Assembly (NCBI RefSeq): GCF_026212465.1
Contig: NC_080057.1
Location: 18,921,483-18,985,482, forward strand
Direction of reading: 5' to 3'
DNA: 64,000 nucleotides
Source: Amaranthus tricolor
Lineage: Eukaryota > Streptophyta > Magnoliopsida > Caryophyllales > Amaranthaceae
Below are positions 51,488 through 62,052 of the stretch, in pieces. The translations under genes were made by a program, and so were the position numbers. Within the stretch, counting starts at the first letter, position 1. The number at the start of each line of letters is the position of its first letter. A model generated the notes under the pieces. The model was not told the origin of the DNA, did not search any database, and was given only the letters and a program-made list of their open reading frames with translations.

Positions 51488-51770
51488 AAGTGGAACGACG
51501 CTCTCTAGGGAACGACCACTCGTTCCTCAACCTTGAACCACAAGTTGAACAATGAAGATCCAAAAGTGGAACGACCACCCGTTCCCAGGGGAATGACCAC
51601 TCGTTCTCTAGGGAACGACCACTCGTTCCCTTAACCCTGAACAACAATTTGAAGGATGAAGATCAAAATGTTGAACGACCTCTTGTTCCCGTGTAAAAAA
51701 ACACTCGTTCCCTCTTCTGAAACAACACCATGAAGCCAACATAGATCATAATGTGGAACAAGCGATCGTT
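51488..51770. repeat. Degenerate array of CGTTCC / GGAACG palindromes
   Basis: Variants of GGAACGACCACTCGTTCC recur about six times in imperfect units of about 100 bp (with TGAAGATC-AAA spacers). The repeat word is itself a palindrome (GGAACGA...TCGTTCC). It occupies the place in this LTR where other families have CTCGACC/GGTCGAG words. Confidence 0.7.
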
Positions 51771-52829
51771 CCCCCTTTGAAGATGGGATTTTTGGATTAA
51801 TTGTTCTCTTAACGACCCTTTTACGTCATTTTGAAGGATTATTCTCTGTTGGGAAGACCTAGGTCACATTATTCTTAAGCTACACTATATAAACGAGGGG
51901 TTTTGTAAATAAGAGAACACCTTAACTTGTACACAACTTTACATTACTTGTTCTAGCCTAGATTTAAGAATCATCTTTATGCTTTTAGTTTTATTTTCTT
52001 AAACCCTAAGTTTTATCTTTTACAATTAACATTGAAAATCAAAAAAATACTTCAATCAAAGTTTATTTTAGCTATATAGTTATCCAATCTATTAGTTTAT
52101 TGCAAGTTGGAGCTTCTCTTTTTCAGCAACCTCTATTGTTGAAGGTATAAGCTTCAATACTTTTCTAGGTTTTTTTTATCTTTGTTCTCCAATCGTTCTC
52201 ATCTTTTGTACGTATCTTCTAATACTTAGTTACTATTGATAGTTTGTTCTTGTTTTTATGCTTGTTTGTGGTTTTCACCATTGATGCTCAACAACTTTAT
52301 TGTTTGGGTTCTTGTGTTTGTTGATTATTCAATATCTTATTATATTATCCAATGTGGTGTTTTTAAGCATTAGAATGAGTAGTAATTAATTTTCAAGGGT
52401 TGAGGTTAACTTAACCCTTGTGATTACTTGATGATGATGAAATTCTTATTGATTTTGGGTTGATTAAAGGCTTAGATGAGAGGTTATTCTATCCATTGGC
52501 TAAGGATTGTCAAGATTGTTTCCAATATACCAACGAGAGTTAGATTTTGAGTAATCTAATCTTTGATCAATGGACAGAATCGAGCGTGAGGAATCAATGA
52601 GAATTGAACCTTACATTCACCCTCGCATCTAAGGGCTTATCCTTCACCTATGAGAGTAGGGGAGGATGAGCAAGTAGCGGAAAATTTATACCACAAGCCC
52701 TTCATCTTCACTCACGAGAGTGAGGATGGTGAAGACCTTGGAGGCAATCACAAGCCCGATCAAGGATCAAATTGCTCTCCTTAGTGCGATTCACTACCCT
52801 TTGATGACCTTTAAGAAGTTAGTGTATCG

Positions 52830-53411
52830 TAGACGTGATCAAACACCACCCGTGTGGAAAAAGCCCATTGATGCGGGCCGGGCCAAAGTGCGGGCCTAAA
52901 AGTTCTTGCCCAAACCCGTAATATGCAATCTTGCGGGCTTTTTTGCGGGCCTATGTTATATATTATTTATACATAATTAAAAATACAAATTACAAATAAT
53001 TGAAATAAACAAATACAATTGTTACATATTATATATAATTTAAAACACAAATTACAAATAATTCAAATTAACAAATACAAAATAATCAAATTATGTAACT
53101 AAATAGTGATTTGACAATCGTCATCTTCACCATCTACCTCTTCTTCCTCCTCTTCAACATTAAAAATGGTAGACCGACCTTGATGCAATATGGAAAAAAA
53201 GTGTTAGCATATGAAATAATCAAAATATGTAACTAATTGGACCAACTTAGCTCCTTTTGGGCCGGGCCGACTGGGCCAAACACCACTCCCAAACCCGTCC
53301 CAAAAAAATTCGGAGCACTTATTTTCTGCCCAAACTCGCTCATCGGGCCATATTTTGGTACCCAAATCCTCACTTTTTCGGGTCGGGCCGTCCCGTCCAT
53401 GATCAGGTCTA
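52830..53411. mobile_element. Non-autonomous hAT-like element
   Basis: A perfect 8-bp TSD GTGTATCG (52822-52829 and 53412-53419) and terminal inverted repeats TAGACGTGATCA / TAGACCTGATCA. Arms are rich in GGGCCGGGCC words; the centre is AT-rich. The open frames across the arms are repeat-driven. Third well-defined member of the GC-armed hAT group in this window. Confidence 0.85.
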
Positions 53412-53649
53412 GTGTATCGCCATCGAAAAGTCATCATAAATGAGCTAACCCTACCCCCTCTTTATCATGGATTATTAACCCCCTTTTTTAATTTTGCATA
53501 TCTTTTTATTATTGTTTTCAACAATCCCTTTTTATCCGGCTAATATGCAAAAAAAAATTGCATACCCTTGCTCCTTGTGTTTAACCCGTATGTGCTATAA
53601 CACCTTGCAATTGCGCTTATTATCATCTTGAGATAAATTTGTGTGAACA

Positions 53650-53939
53650 ACAACACAAAACTACCAATGTGTGATGTTTCAAAACACCCCTCCAACGCTT
53701 AAGTCAGGCAAAGGAGTTTAAACGTAAGTTTTGTTACAATAGTTATTAGTTGAGGTTGTTGAGTAGTTTGACTAGCTTGAAGTATTGGCTGATTAGTCAA
53801 CTGTTTAAACCAGTTATTTGAGTCAGTTTTTATGGAGGTGTTTGGTAAAATTAATTGTTGAATGACGGTTGTTTATTAAAGAAAAATTAATGTTGGTTGT
53901 TTATTAATGAAATGCGAGGCTTTGGGATGTTTGGTGAGG
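53650..53939. other. MITE fragment-containing spacer
   Basis: GGAGGTGTTTGGTAAAATTA and TTGACTAGCTTGAAG, GGCTGATTAGTC words resemble the GGGTGTTTGGCAAA MITE fragment at 35295. No gene. Confidence 0.35.
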
Positions 53940-54425
53940 AATAATTACACAAAAAAACACAAAAAACAGAGCGTAACATAATAGACAACAACAAGATTAA
54001 TGAGGTATCTAAGGATACCTCCCCCCTCAAACAAAGATTACTTTCATTAATATACTCAACAATACATCAATGACAAGTCTCTTAACCTTTGAGAACACTA
54101 TCTCAAAGTAAAGATTGAGCCTTTGATCTTAATCTCTTACAAATGCTTTGATACAAGTAGATAGAACTCTCTTGATTGAAACCTTAGTTGCATCTAAGTA
54201 CTAGGTTCTCTCTTATGTTCTGAGTATTTTCTAAAACCCTTATATATAGTCTAAGACATATTAGAATAACCTTAGGACCAAAGGGCTTAAAGCCCAACCA
54301 ATATCCCCCAACAAACAAAATACCGCAAATTTGGAGCCTGCACCTCGCTCGACCGAGCGCTTGGCTGCTCAACCAGGTCGAGCGGCTCTTCAATAGCTAC
54401 TGTTCTTCGTGTTGAGCTACTGCCT
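53940..54425 (-). repeat. TATA-bearing dispersed repeat, copy C
   Basis: The reverse complement of copies A and B: terminal GAGGGGGGAGGTATCCTTAG, leader, TATA (CTATATATAAGGG at about 54237), then CG-rich palindromes (54345-54385, CTCGACCGAGCG and CCAGGTCGAGCGG). The coding-like segment seen in A and B is missing, so this copy is shorter. Confidence 0.6.
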
Positions 54426-54864
54426 TGGTTGAGCTACCGCAAATTGATATTTTAAGTCATAGAATTTGACAATTTTAAAAATTAAAAAGTCAATTTTAAT
54501 ATTTAAAAAATCAATTTTAAGACTTAAAAGAGCAATTACAAGACATTAACTTCTCATTTTAACCTTTAAAATAAAATGACCCAAACATTAAAGTAGTTAT
54601 TAAAAACTTCGAATCGACCTTTTAAGTTTTGAAATTGAGTTTTTAAGTCTTGAAATTGTCCTTATAAATCTTAAAACAAGGATATCATAATATTTTTTAA
54701 AAAATATTGAGACTAAGCTAATTACACGGCTAACACCGTCTCAAGGAGAATAAATGCCAACAAAATTCTATTCTCAATTCGATGCGTTTTCATAAGAACG
54801 AGGACAAGATCATTTAAAAGTGTGGACGGTTAATCTATAGTCAAAACATAGATTAGTAACATAA
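54426..54864. other. Simple AT-rich repeat-like DNA
   Basis: Many imperfect repeats of TTTTAAGTCTTGAAATTG-like words, also seen at 36640-36910. No gene. Confidence 0.4.
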
Positions 54865-55116
54865 CACAATCATTAAACTTCACCACCCTTTTATTTTATC
54901 GCCACCCCTATTTTAATGAATTGATGATATTGCCTCTGGACTTAAAATTTTTTATATATACTTTAACCTCACTAAATAACACCTTTATCACTCTAAAAAC
55001 ACTAAATTAAAACATAAAATTTGTGGAGCTAAAGCTATGGAATTCAAAATGCAAGCAATAATTCGAGTTAATTTCTAAACGAATTTAATTTAAAAATAAA
55101 TATATAAATAAAAATA

Positions 55117-55176
55117 AAAGGGGGGAGTCGCACGCGACTCAGCCGTGGAGTCGCACAAAACGCGCGACTCCCCCCT
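55117..55176. repeat. Left subterminal palindromes of MULE B
   Basis: GGGGGGAGTCGCACGCGACT is followed by GTGGAGTCGCAC, AAAACGCGCGACTCCCCCC: two nested GTCGC/GCGAC hairpins within a larger GGGGGAG...CTCCCCC stem. The mirrored array is at 61593-61676. Confidence 0.8.
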
Positions 55177-55211
55177 TTTATTTTTTTATTTATTTTTTAT
55201 TTTTTTTTAAA

Positions 55212-55214
<3 letters not shown>

Positions 55215-55287
<73 letters not shown>
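55215..55287. repeat. (TTA)n microsatellite
   Basis: About 24 TTA triplets, followed by more scattered TTA/AAT tracts to 55570. Confidence 0.95.
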
Positions 55288-55584
55288 TTTGTTATTTTAG
55301 AAAATTAATTATAATAATAATAATATTGATTCATTAATTACTCCAAAATATTTTTTTTTGATTTATAATACTCACGTTTTATGTTATCAATTAATAATAA
55401 TTAATATTTCTGTTGTTAAATTAAGTTTGTTGATAATTATTAGTTTAATATTGTTGTTGATAATAATAATTGTTGTTTATGTTAATAAATTATGTTTGTT
55501 AATAAATTATTATTATTATTATTATTATCATTATTTTTGAAAATAAATTATAATGATAATAATAATAATAAAATTAAAATAATA

Positions 55585-55836
55585 CTCCCTCCGTTTCCAA
55601 ATGTTCTTACCATTTACTTTTTGCACAGTTTTCAAAATAAATTTTGAGCCTTAATATCTCTAAATATGCATAATAAAATATTACAAAAAATATATAATAA
55701 AAAAGTGTACATTAAGACGAATCTAACAAGATCTTACATTAATAATATTTTATCATCTATATATGTCTTAAAAATCTTAATCAAATTTCTCTCTCCAAAA
55801 TAGAATATTCTAAACGGGAATAGGAAACAGAGGGAG
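55585..55836. mobile_element. Intact Stowaway MITE
   Basis: 252 bp between two TA dinucleotides (55583-55584, 55837-55838). The left end CTCCCTCCGTTTCC is the inverted copy of the right end GGAAACAGAGGGAG. The CTCCCTC start and TA target are diagnostic of Stowaway. Confidence 0.92.
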
Positions 55837-56067
55837 TAATTATTAGGTAATATAATATATTAATTAAATGTTTATTAATTTAATAGTTATTGTTTTTGAA
55901 ATGTTTATTAGTTTATATTGTTAAATGTTTATTAAATTAATCGTTTGTCATTCGTGAATTAATATGTTAATTAATTATTATCTTCTGTTCATGTAGTTAA
56001 TTTAACGTAATGTTTTATTATTTTAATTTATTATTAATAGTTAATTAAATTATCAAAATTGTAGTAA

Positions 56068-58181
56068 ATGGCTAGTATTCAAGGAAAAGAAAAGGGTTTT
56101 TTTAGACACTTGTTGAGGGGGAATAGTTCTAGGCCTACCTTGCTCAGAGGGGACCCTCATGAGAGGGGGGTTACGGGTTCCGCTAGGCGGGCTAGGTAGG
56201 AACAGGCGGCCAGACACAGTGAGGCCCAACGTTCGAGTACGCTGCACCAAGTGCGCACTCGCTTTGATGACCAGACTAGCCTCCAAAGTAGTTAGGGGGG
56301 GGGGGGGGGGGGGGGTTCCAGTGATGATGATGATGATGATGATAATGAGTATGAAGCCTCTATTGGTCACCCACTCGATTGGACTGTCGTTCGCAGGCAT
56401 GTTGGTAAATTTACACGTGCAGGCCATAGTTCTGCAGACGCTTCTTATCCTGCAGTAGATAGCCACGTTGACAATGCGCCTTCATGGGGAAGCAGGCGCT
56501 CACAGTCCGCTGGAATGGACTGGTTGATCACATCACCCAGCCCAGGGGCCCCAACTGATGCACGCTTGATACCCAGCTATGGGGGGCACATAGCTCAAGT
56601 AATTTTTGAGGGCTCTGAGCGTACGCCTCCGATTTTGGAGTACCGTAGTAGAAAGAAGCCGCTGGAGGCGATCATTGGACTGCGGGATATGTCTGATGAG
56701 CTGTACGATTTTTTACCTGTCATTCCCCTCGGTCGGCTACCATACATTATGTACCAGCACATTGATAGTGCTTTAATATCAACCTTCGTGGAGAGGTGGC
56801 AGCCAGATACGAACACCTTCCACATGCCCTGGGAGGAAATGACGATTATGTTGCACGACGTGCAATGCATATTAGGTATTGGTATTGAAGGTTCACTCGC
56901 GGCTGAACCTGCTGACGGTGAGTGGAAGCTTGGGCTGGCTGGTCTTTTTGGGGAGCCCATGTCGGAGCTACGAAGGAAAGGGTACTTCACCAGCGGTTGC
57001 ATCAACGTTGGTGAAGTTATGCAGATGTGCCATCGGTCCCAGGCTTTGGAGACGCAGTGTACAGCCTATTACTTGGCTATTGTCGGCTCAACACTGCTAG
57101 TAGATAAGACCAAAACTGGGATGCGACCTCACCCTATGCTAACTTTCAATGCCGATCAGGATGAGATCGCTTGGGGTGTAGTGACGCAGGCGTACTTGTA
57201 TCGGCAACTAGGAATGGCGTCTAGGGCTGGTTGCAAGACCATTTCTGGTTGTCTCACATTGCTGCTGACATGGATTTATGAGTACTTTCCGGCCTTCCGC
57301 CCCCATCCTCGTCAAGCTGATGTGCCTAATGAGACCAGGGTGGAGATGTGGTCTACGCCGAAGCCAGTTCATGACCTCAGCAGGCTGAGAGACTGTAGGA
57401 GTATATTAGACTCCATGACAGAAACTCAGATTTTGTACATCACATTACACTTTGTTATACATTTTATTTTAATTTTAGATTATTTTGTTTATGCTAATTT
57501 CGCTTGTATGCAGGTGGAACGGACTCCATACATTACTTCTCCCAGGGCATTGTTAAATGAGCACCCACGCACCGCCTATATCGAGGGTATCACTTGTTTT
57601 GATATCGTCGAAGTGTATTTGCCTGAGAGGACAGTGAGACAGCTGGATTTTGTACAGGCTATTCCCCCCGCTCCTGTGAGACCTACCCACGCTCTGCGAC
57701 CGGCATAGGGTACCTAATCCGTGACCTTTGCTTCTCCGCCTATTTACACGAAGGCATGGAGTAGGTTCCCCTATTGTACCAGCGTTGGTGATCAGGCACT
57801 TCGTTGGCATCTGTTTCTTCAATGGCTGATCCTAATTACGTTGACTGGTTCAAAGTGTCCTCCCACCCATTTCTCTTCCCCGGCGAAGGACCGAGTGCCG
57901 GTTTTGGTACAGTTGATAGTAGAGTTGAATACGTTAGTGTTTCAATTTATTTGTTTTCTTTTATCTGTTTGTATTATTTAAATGTTGTTTAATATTTTGT
58001 TGAAACTTTTTTTTTCTTACAGTTTGCAAATGAATTTTCGAGTTGAATCGCGCAATTGCTGAGGATGCCTACTGTCGAGGATATGAGCCCTTGGGAAAGA
58101 CAGGCTGCTGATCTATACATTGATGAAGTTAGAGATTTATTTGCCAAATGTCAAGCTTTTAAAGGGCAGGGCCCTTCATAG
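56068..58181 (+). pseudogene. Plant mobile domain (PMD, MAIN-like) gene with a long open core
   Basis: The natural start is ATG 56068 (MASIQGKEKGFF). Nonsense codons at 56194 and 56293 and a 21-bp G-run precede an Asp run. From ATG 56515, 397 codons are open to 57708. The core has the PMD pattern: YGGHIAQVIFEGSER, ISTFVERWQPDTNTFHMPWE (polar helix), EMTIMLHDVQCILGIGIEG, LLLTWIYEYFPAFRPHP, ITCFDIVEVYLPERTVRQ and PVRPTHALRP. An 84-nt U-rich stretch (57430-57513) ending TATGCAG looks like an intron whose donor is not GT; it reads through in frame. After two stops (57706, 57715) and a frame change near 57796 the C-terminus continues (DPNYVDW, HPFLFPGEGPSAGF). A GT-AG intron (57933-58022) and a last exon ending MSPWERQAADLYIDEVRD at 58181 follow. 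PMD proteins occur in host silencing factors and in transposons. Confidence 0.85.
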
Positions 58182-58369
58182 ACTATTTGTGTTTGTAATT
58201 AGAATCTAATTGTTGGAGTAGTGTTGTATTTCTAAACTTCTATACATATTGCTTCTATTAATTTACATCAATGCTTTTTACATTTTTGATTTACATATTG
58301 AATTTTATACATATTGACTTCTATCTAGATATATAGTTAACCTAAATATTGATGTACACAATAGTTACA

Positions 58370-59085
58370 CTATGAACTACCTAAATTGACAGCATCTTCA
58401 GCGGTGTTATTACCTTGTGGTGGTTGCAGCCCGTATAGTCTATTCCAAAGCGAAATCCTGCTATGAAAATGTGTTTCTAAATGTCTACAAGAATTGTCAG
58501 TTGCTTCTCTCCATGATCGTTGGACTGGCGGCAGTGGAGATGAAACATCTTTCATTAATAATTGAACATAATGATTTCTATTCTCCCAACAAATATGTAT
58601 AACTTTATTTACACTATGCACACCAGCTGCTTTCCTTAACGAAAGAATTAAACAGCTATAGTTTGGATTACCGTCAGCTGAACCATAATACGCAATGCCG
58701 ATGTTAAGAAACGTTGCTGCAAAGTACAATCGCATCGGTGCTTCCAACCAGTGAATAAACGGTGCAGGTCCCTTGCTATGTGAACCAATATTGAATATAG
58801 CATTATCTAACGTCTTTGTCTATAGATACACACGTAGGTATTGCTCTCTGTTCATTTGCATTTGCATTTCCATACACATTGCGCGTCGTAAAAGAGGTCA
58901 TGCCTCCTTGCCTCCCAACTCTGTGACGACAATAGTTCTAAATCCACAATTACCATCACCTATAACATCAATCCAATCGAACAAGGAAGTAGGGAGAATA
59001 TGCGGGATGTGATTGGGCTATGAAAACAGTGAAAAATCACGACCTGCTGAACCATCTTCAATTATTAAAAATACGGTTAGCAAGA
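58370..59085 (-). pseudogene. OTU-type cysteine protease domain at the C-terminus of the MULE transposase
   Basis: Reading leftwards, a frame gives PTSLFDWIDVIGDGNCGFRT. The D-G-N-C-G-F-R block is the catalytic Asp/Cys box of OTU proteases. After interruptions it continues PAPFIHWLEAPMRLYFAATF and SLRKAAGVHSV, then ENRNHYVQLLMKD (the catalytic-His region) and PVQRSWREATDNSC. The frame ends with a stop at 58370. Stops near 58920 and 58820 break it. OTU domains fused to or following MULE transposases are known in plants; the protease role in transposition is not established. It is convergent with the PMD gene, with ends about 190 bp apart. Confidence 0.78.
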
Positions 59086-59099
59086 TTCAACTCTAATAA

Positions 59100-61751
59100 A
59101 CTAATGTGAATAACGGAAAGAAAAGTCATGTACCAAATAAGTTGAAACTAAAGCTAATTCCATCTAAGGATTGTGTTTCTCGACCACTAGATCTACCACT
59201 AGATTTCCCGCGGGATGAAGATCTAGACCCACGACCCCGAGAGGATGATCTTTTGTATTCAAAGACGCTTTTATTACTCCTTAGGGTTTTGCTTTTCGTT
59301 GGTCTTCCCTTTTTCGGTGGACTTGCATATGGCTTAGGTATATTGGCACCATCAGGGTGTAATACATCTTCAAGTACCTGAGACAAGTGTCATACAACTG
59401 CGGGATCGGCTTTTAACACTTCAGCAACCAACGATTGAAAGTACTCTTTGTTGTCGGCGTTTGCGTGATGTACTCCTTCGTTGGTGTCAGCTCCTACCTC
59501 TGTGTACGTTAAAGTTCTCTAGAATGAATAATTGTCATCCAAATACAATGAACCTTATGACTTGATCGACAAATAGAAATAACAAGCACAGGGCAATCAG
59601 TATGACAGTTATCCATTTGTGCACAACTGCATTTGTCAAATGTATAATCACCCAAATCTAACATACGGTTATGCTCAAGCAGCAATTGTTCCAAGGCAAA
59701 AATGGATACATGGCAATATAACGGTCTAAAGAAATGATGTCGCAAAGACCTTGAGATAGAATTCATGGATTCCTGTAGCGATTATCGGATCCTCGATTGT
59801 TGATTTGTTATCTGTGCATGTGCCCTTTTAAACAAGGTATCAAATGAGCTATTACCGCTACCAAGATAATACTTGAAAGGCGAGTGTTGGCTTTCAACTC
59901 TGCTGGTAGTTTGGTTACCCATGTGTAAACAGTCATTTGTCCATGCATGCACAAATTTCTCTTTATGTGGAATCCATGATCCAGTTAAATATTGAACGAC
60001 CTTTCTGTTCATAATCGAACAGGTAGTCACAATCGATTCCCATCTGTTTTCAAATTCGGCGAGCGTAGTTGTTAACCAAGGGGTTCCATCTAGTTTTTCT
60101 GAATATCTGCCCTTGTTGATTTCTTTTTCCGCCACACAATTTGTCCACCATGTTCTCTACGTCATTGGCAATATGCCATACGCATAATAAATGTCGCACA
60201 TCAACATTAAAAAGAAGATTGAATGTAGTTTTGATATATTCAATAAATAGAACGACAATAATTAATCAACTCAATCTTTTTACCTAGGAAGACATCAAGA
60301 ATAGCTGCAGATAAACCCTCGTCTCGATCACTTACAATTACGCTACGAGTCTGAGCTCTGCCAAAAATATCTCTTAATCCCTCCAACACCCACGAATATG
60401 ACACAGCCGCCTCATCTCACATCAAACAAAACGCAACCAAGAAGTTGTGATTGGTTGGCGTCATTCCAATTACCTCACACAACGACCACTTTTATTTATT
60501 TATTTGTACGTTGTATCTATCAACACAACATAGGGCCACGTCTGTATCATCTGGATGGATGTAGGATTTGCAACTAATAATCTGCTTAATTCCTCTTCAC
60601 AATCCAAGTCTGTCCAAACCACGTAATTATGCTCTGTGGCCATATAAAGACAGTGTTGAAAGAGAGTCCTACCCTCCATCTCTTCTCTCCTAATTGATTG
60701 TCTAACATTATAAATTTGATTCATACAAGCAAAAAAATCAGTGTCTAATTGAGGTCATAATAAATGCAGGTTGCATGTTGGTTGCACTAAGCTCTCGTAT
60801 GTGCTGCCAAATATCTACATTCTACCTATTTGCCCTTACATGACCATCTCTGTACACTAAGAACAGATGGTTATGTCTTCCTTTTTCACCAGGAGACACC
60901 CTCACCGTCCAAGGTCTTTCTCCTGGTTTACGACTACTTCTTACGATCATAAATTTACACTCACATGTTCTACTTTTAGAACCAGGTCGGGCAACATTAT
61001 CTAGGTTATGCAAATCAACCCTAATATTACCATATCGGTGACATCTTAAATACAAACTAACTCTAGAATGTCATTCTTTTTGTTTATATGAAGCACGTGT
61101 AAATTGAAAACAAATTCACATTGCTATCTAATCGGCCCAAGCATGTAATTCATCTACAGAATCAAATTCCCTATCCGTAACAAATCTACCAGTGTAATCT
61201 ACATTGTCCCACAAATTTTCAAAGTTCTGCAAATTTAAAATATGAAATAAAACATAGATTAGGTTAATAAAATATTATATAAACAAACATTAATAATAAA
61301 AATATTCAATATTAAATAAAAATAATTTACTTTAAAAATTAAAATTTCAACTAAATTAAAATGTATATAAAATAAAATAATTCTAATAATAATAAAATAA
61401 AAAATAATATAAATAATTTACTACAACATAAATCATAAGTTACTAGAATAATTTAAATAAAAAATAAAAAATTATTTAAAAAATTTAAATAATAATAATA
61501 TAAATTATAAAATAAAATAATTTACTACAACATATAAATAATAAGAAAATAAAAAATAATTTAAATAAAAAAGAGAAATAAAAAAAAAATTTCAGTCGCA
61601 CGCGACCAAACCGTGGCTGAGTTGCACAAAACGTGCGACTCAACTGTGGCCCAGTCGCACGTTTTTTTGCGACTCTAATTTTTTTTAAAGGAACCATCGA
61701 ATCGATTAAAGTACGTACTGAATCAGATTCATAGTCGCTTTGGTTAGCCAT
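59100..61751 (-). pseudogene. MULE transposase (DDE), broken
   Basis: The likely start is MANQSDYESDSVRTLIDSM (61751), running into the subterminal palindromes. After an intron the protein resumes near 61230 (GRFVTDREFDSVDELHAWA) with the FAR1/MuDR-like N-domain (SRTCECKFMIVRSSRKPGER, GRHNHLFLVYRDGHVRANR). The transposase core shows YNVRQSIRREEMEGRTLFQH, the first Asp in WPYVVLIDTTYK (about 60500), the second in VIVSDRDEGLS (about 60330), LLCVWHIANDV, and the Glu in FENRWESIVTTC. VESQHSPFKYYLG, KRGRP-like KKGRPTKSKTLRS and an RS/GR tail (59126-59386) follow. Stops after TTYK and near 60840 and several frame changes disable it. Confidence 0.82.
61593..61676. repeat. Right subterminal palindromes of MULE B
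   Basis: CAGTCGCACGCGACC, then GAGTTGCACAAAACGTGCGACT, then CAGTCGCACG...TGCGACT: three hairpins based on GTCGC/GCGAC, mirroring 55117-55176. Confidence 0.8.
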
Positions 61752-62052
61752 TGTAAATCGATTCCAACTTTTAGCTTATTTTAACTCAAAATTCGTATAT
61801 TATGTAGGCGCGTAACTAGAAATTCAATTTATATAGGGTGGCGATAAAAGTGTTCGGGATTTCATTTTCTATGCTTTAGCTTCACAAATTTTACCTTTTG
61901 ATTTAATGTTTTTAGGGTGATAAAAGAGTTATTAAGTGAGATTGAAGTGTGTTAAACAAATTTTAAGTCTAGGAACATTTTCGCCATTTTATTAATATAG
62001 GGCTGACGATAAAATAAAAAGAATGACGATATTTAGCATTACCCTAACATAA

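Larger units (their letters stand above)
51091..53649 (+). mobile_element. LTR-like element, GTGTGAACA family, copy 2
   Basis: It begins TGATAAGTGCACAATGG and ends GATAAATTTGTGTGAACA, with the same landmarks as 14482-16116 (TCTTTGCAGGTTTCTCACG, repeated ACGAGAG words near 52535-52720, and a TAACCCG..TGTGCTATAACACC box). Flanking pentamers do not match. It is enlarged by a hAT element at 52830-53411 and by degenerate GGAACGACCACTCGTTCC repeats at 51488-51770. No protein is encoded. Confidence 0.6.
54865..62044. mobile_element. MULE B: 7.2-kb Mutator-like element carrying PMD and OTU-transposase genes
   Basis: Terminal inverted repeats of about 190 bp share in order TTTTATTTTATCG, TAATAA-type words, AACCTCACTAAATAAC / AATCTCACTTAATAAC, CCTAAAAACA, and AAATTTGTG(G/A)AGCTAAAGC. 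The direct repeat TAACATAA flanks it (54857-54864 and 62045-62052), and a 9-bp duplication with one mismatch is compatible. Just inside both TIRs are TCGCACGCGACT palindromes. Between them lie a plus-strand PMD gene and a minus-strand MULE transposase with a C-terminal OTU protease, pointing away from the two ends. A Stowaway MITE has inserted at 55585. Confidence 0.9.

Noticed and set aside
57553..57822. Minus-strand frame opposite the PMD C-terminus
   Set aside because: No family resemblance; the plus-strand PMD motifs explain the sequence.
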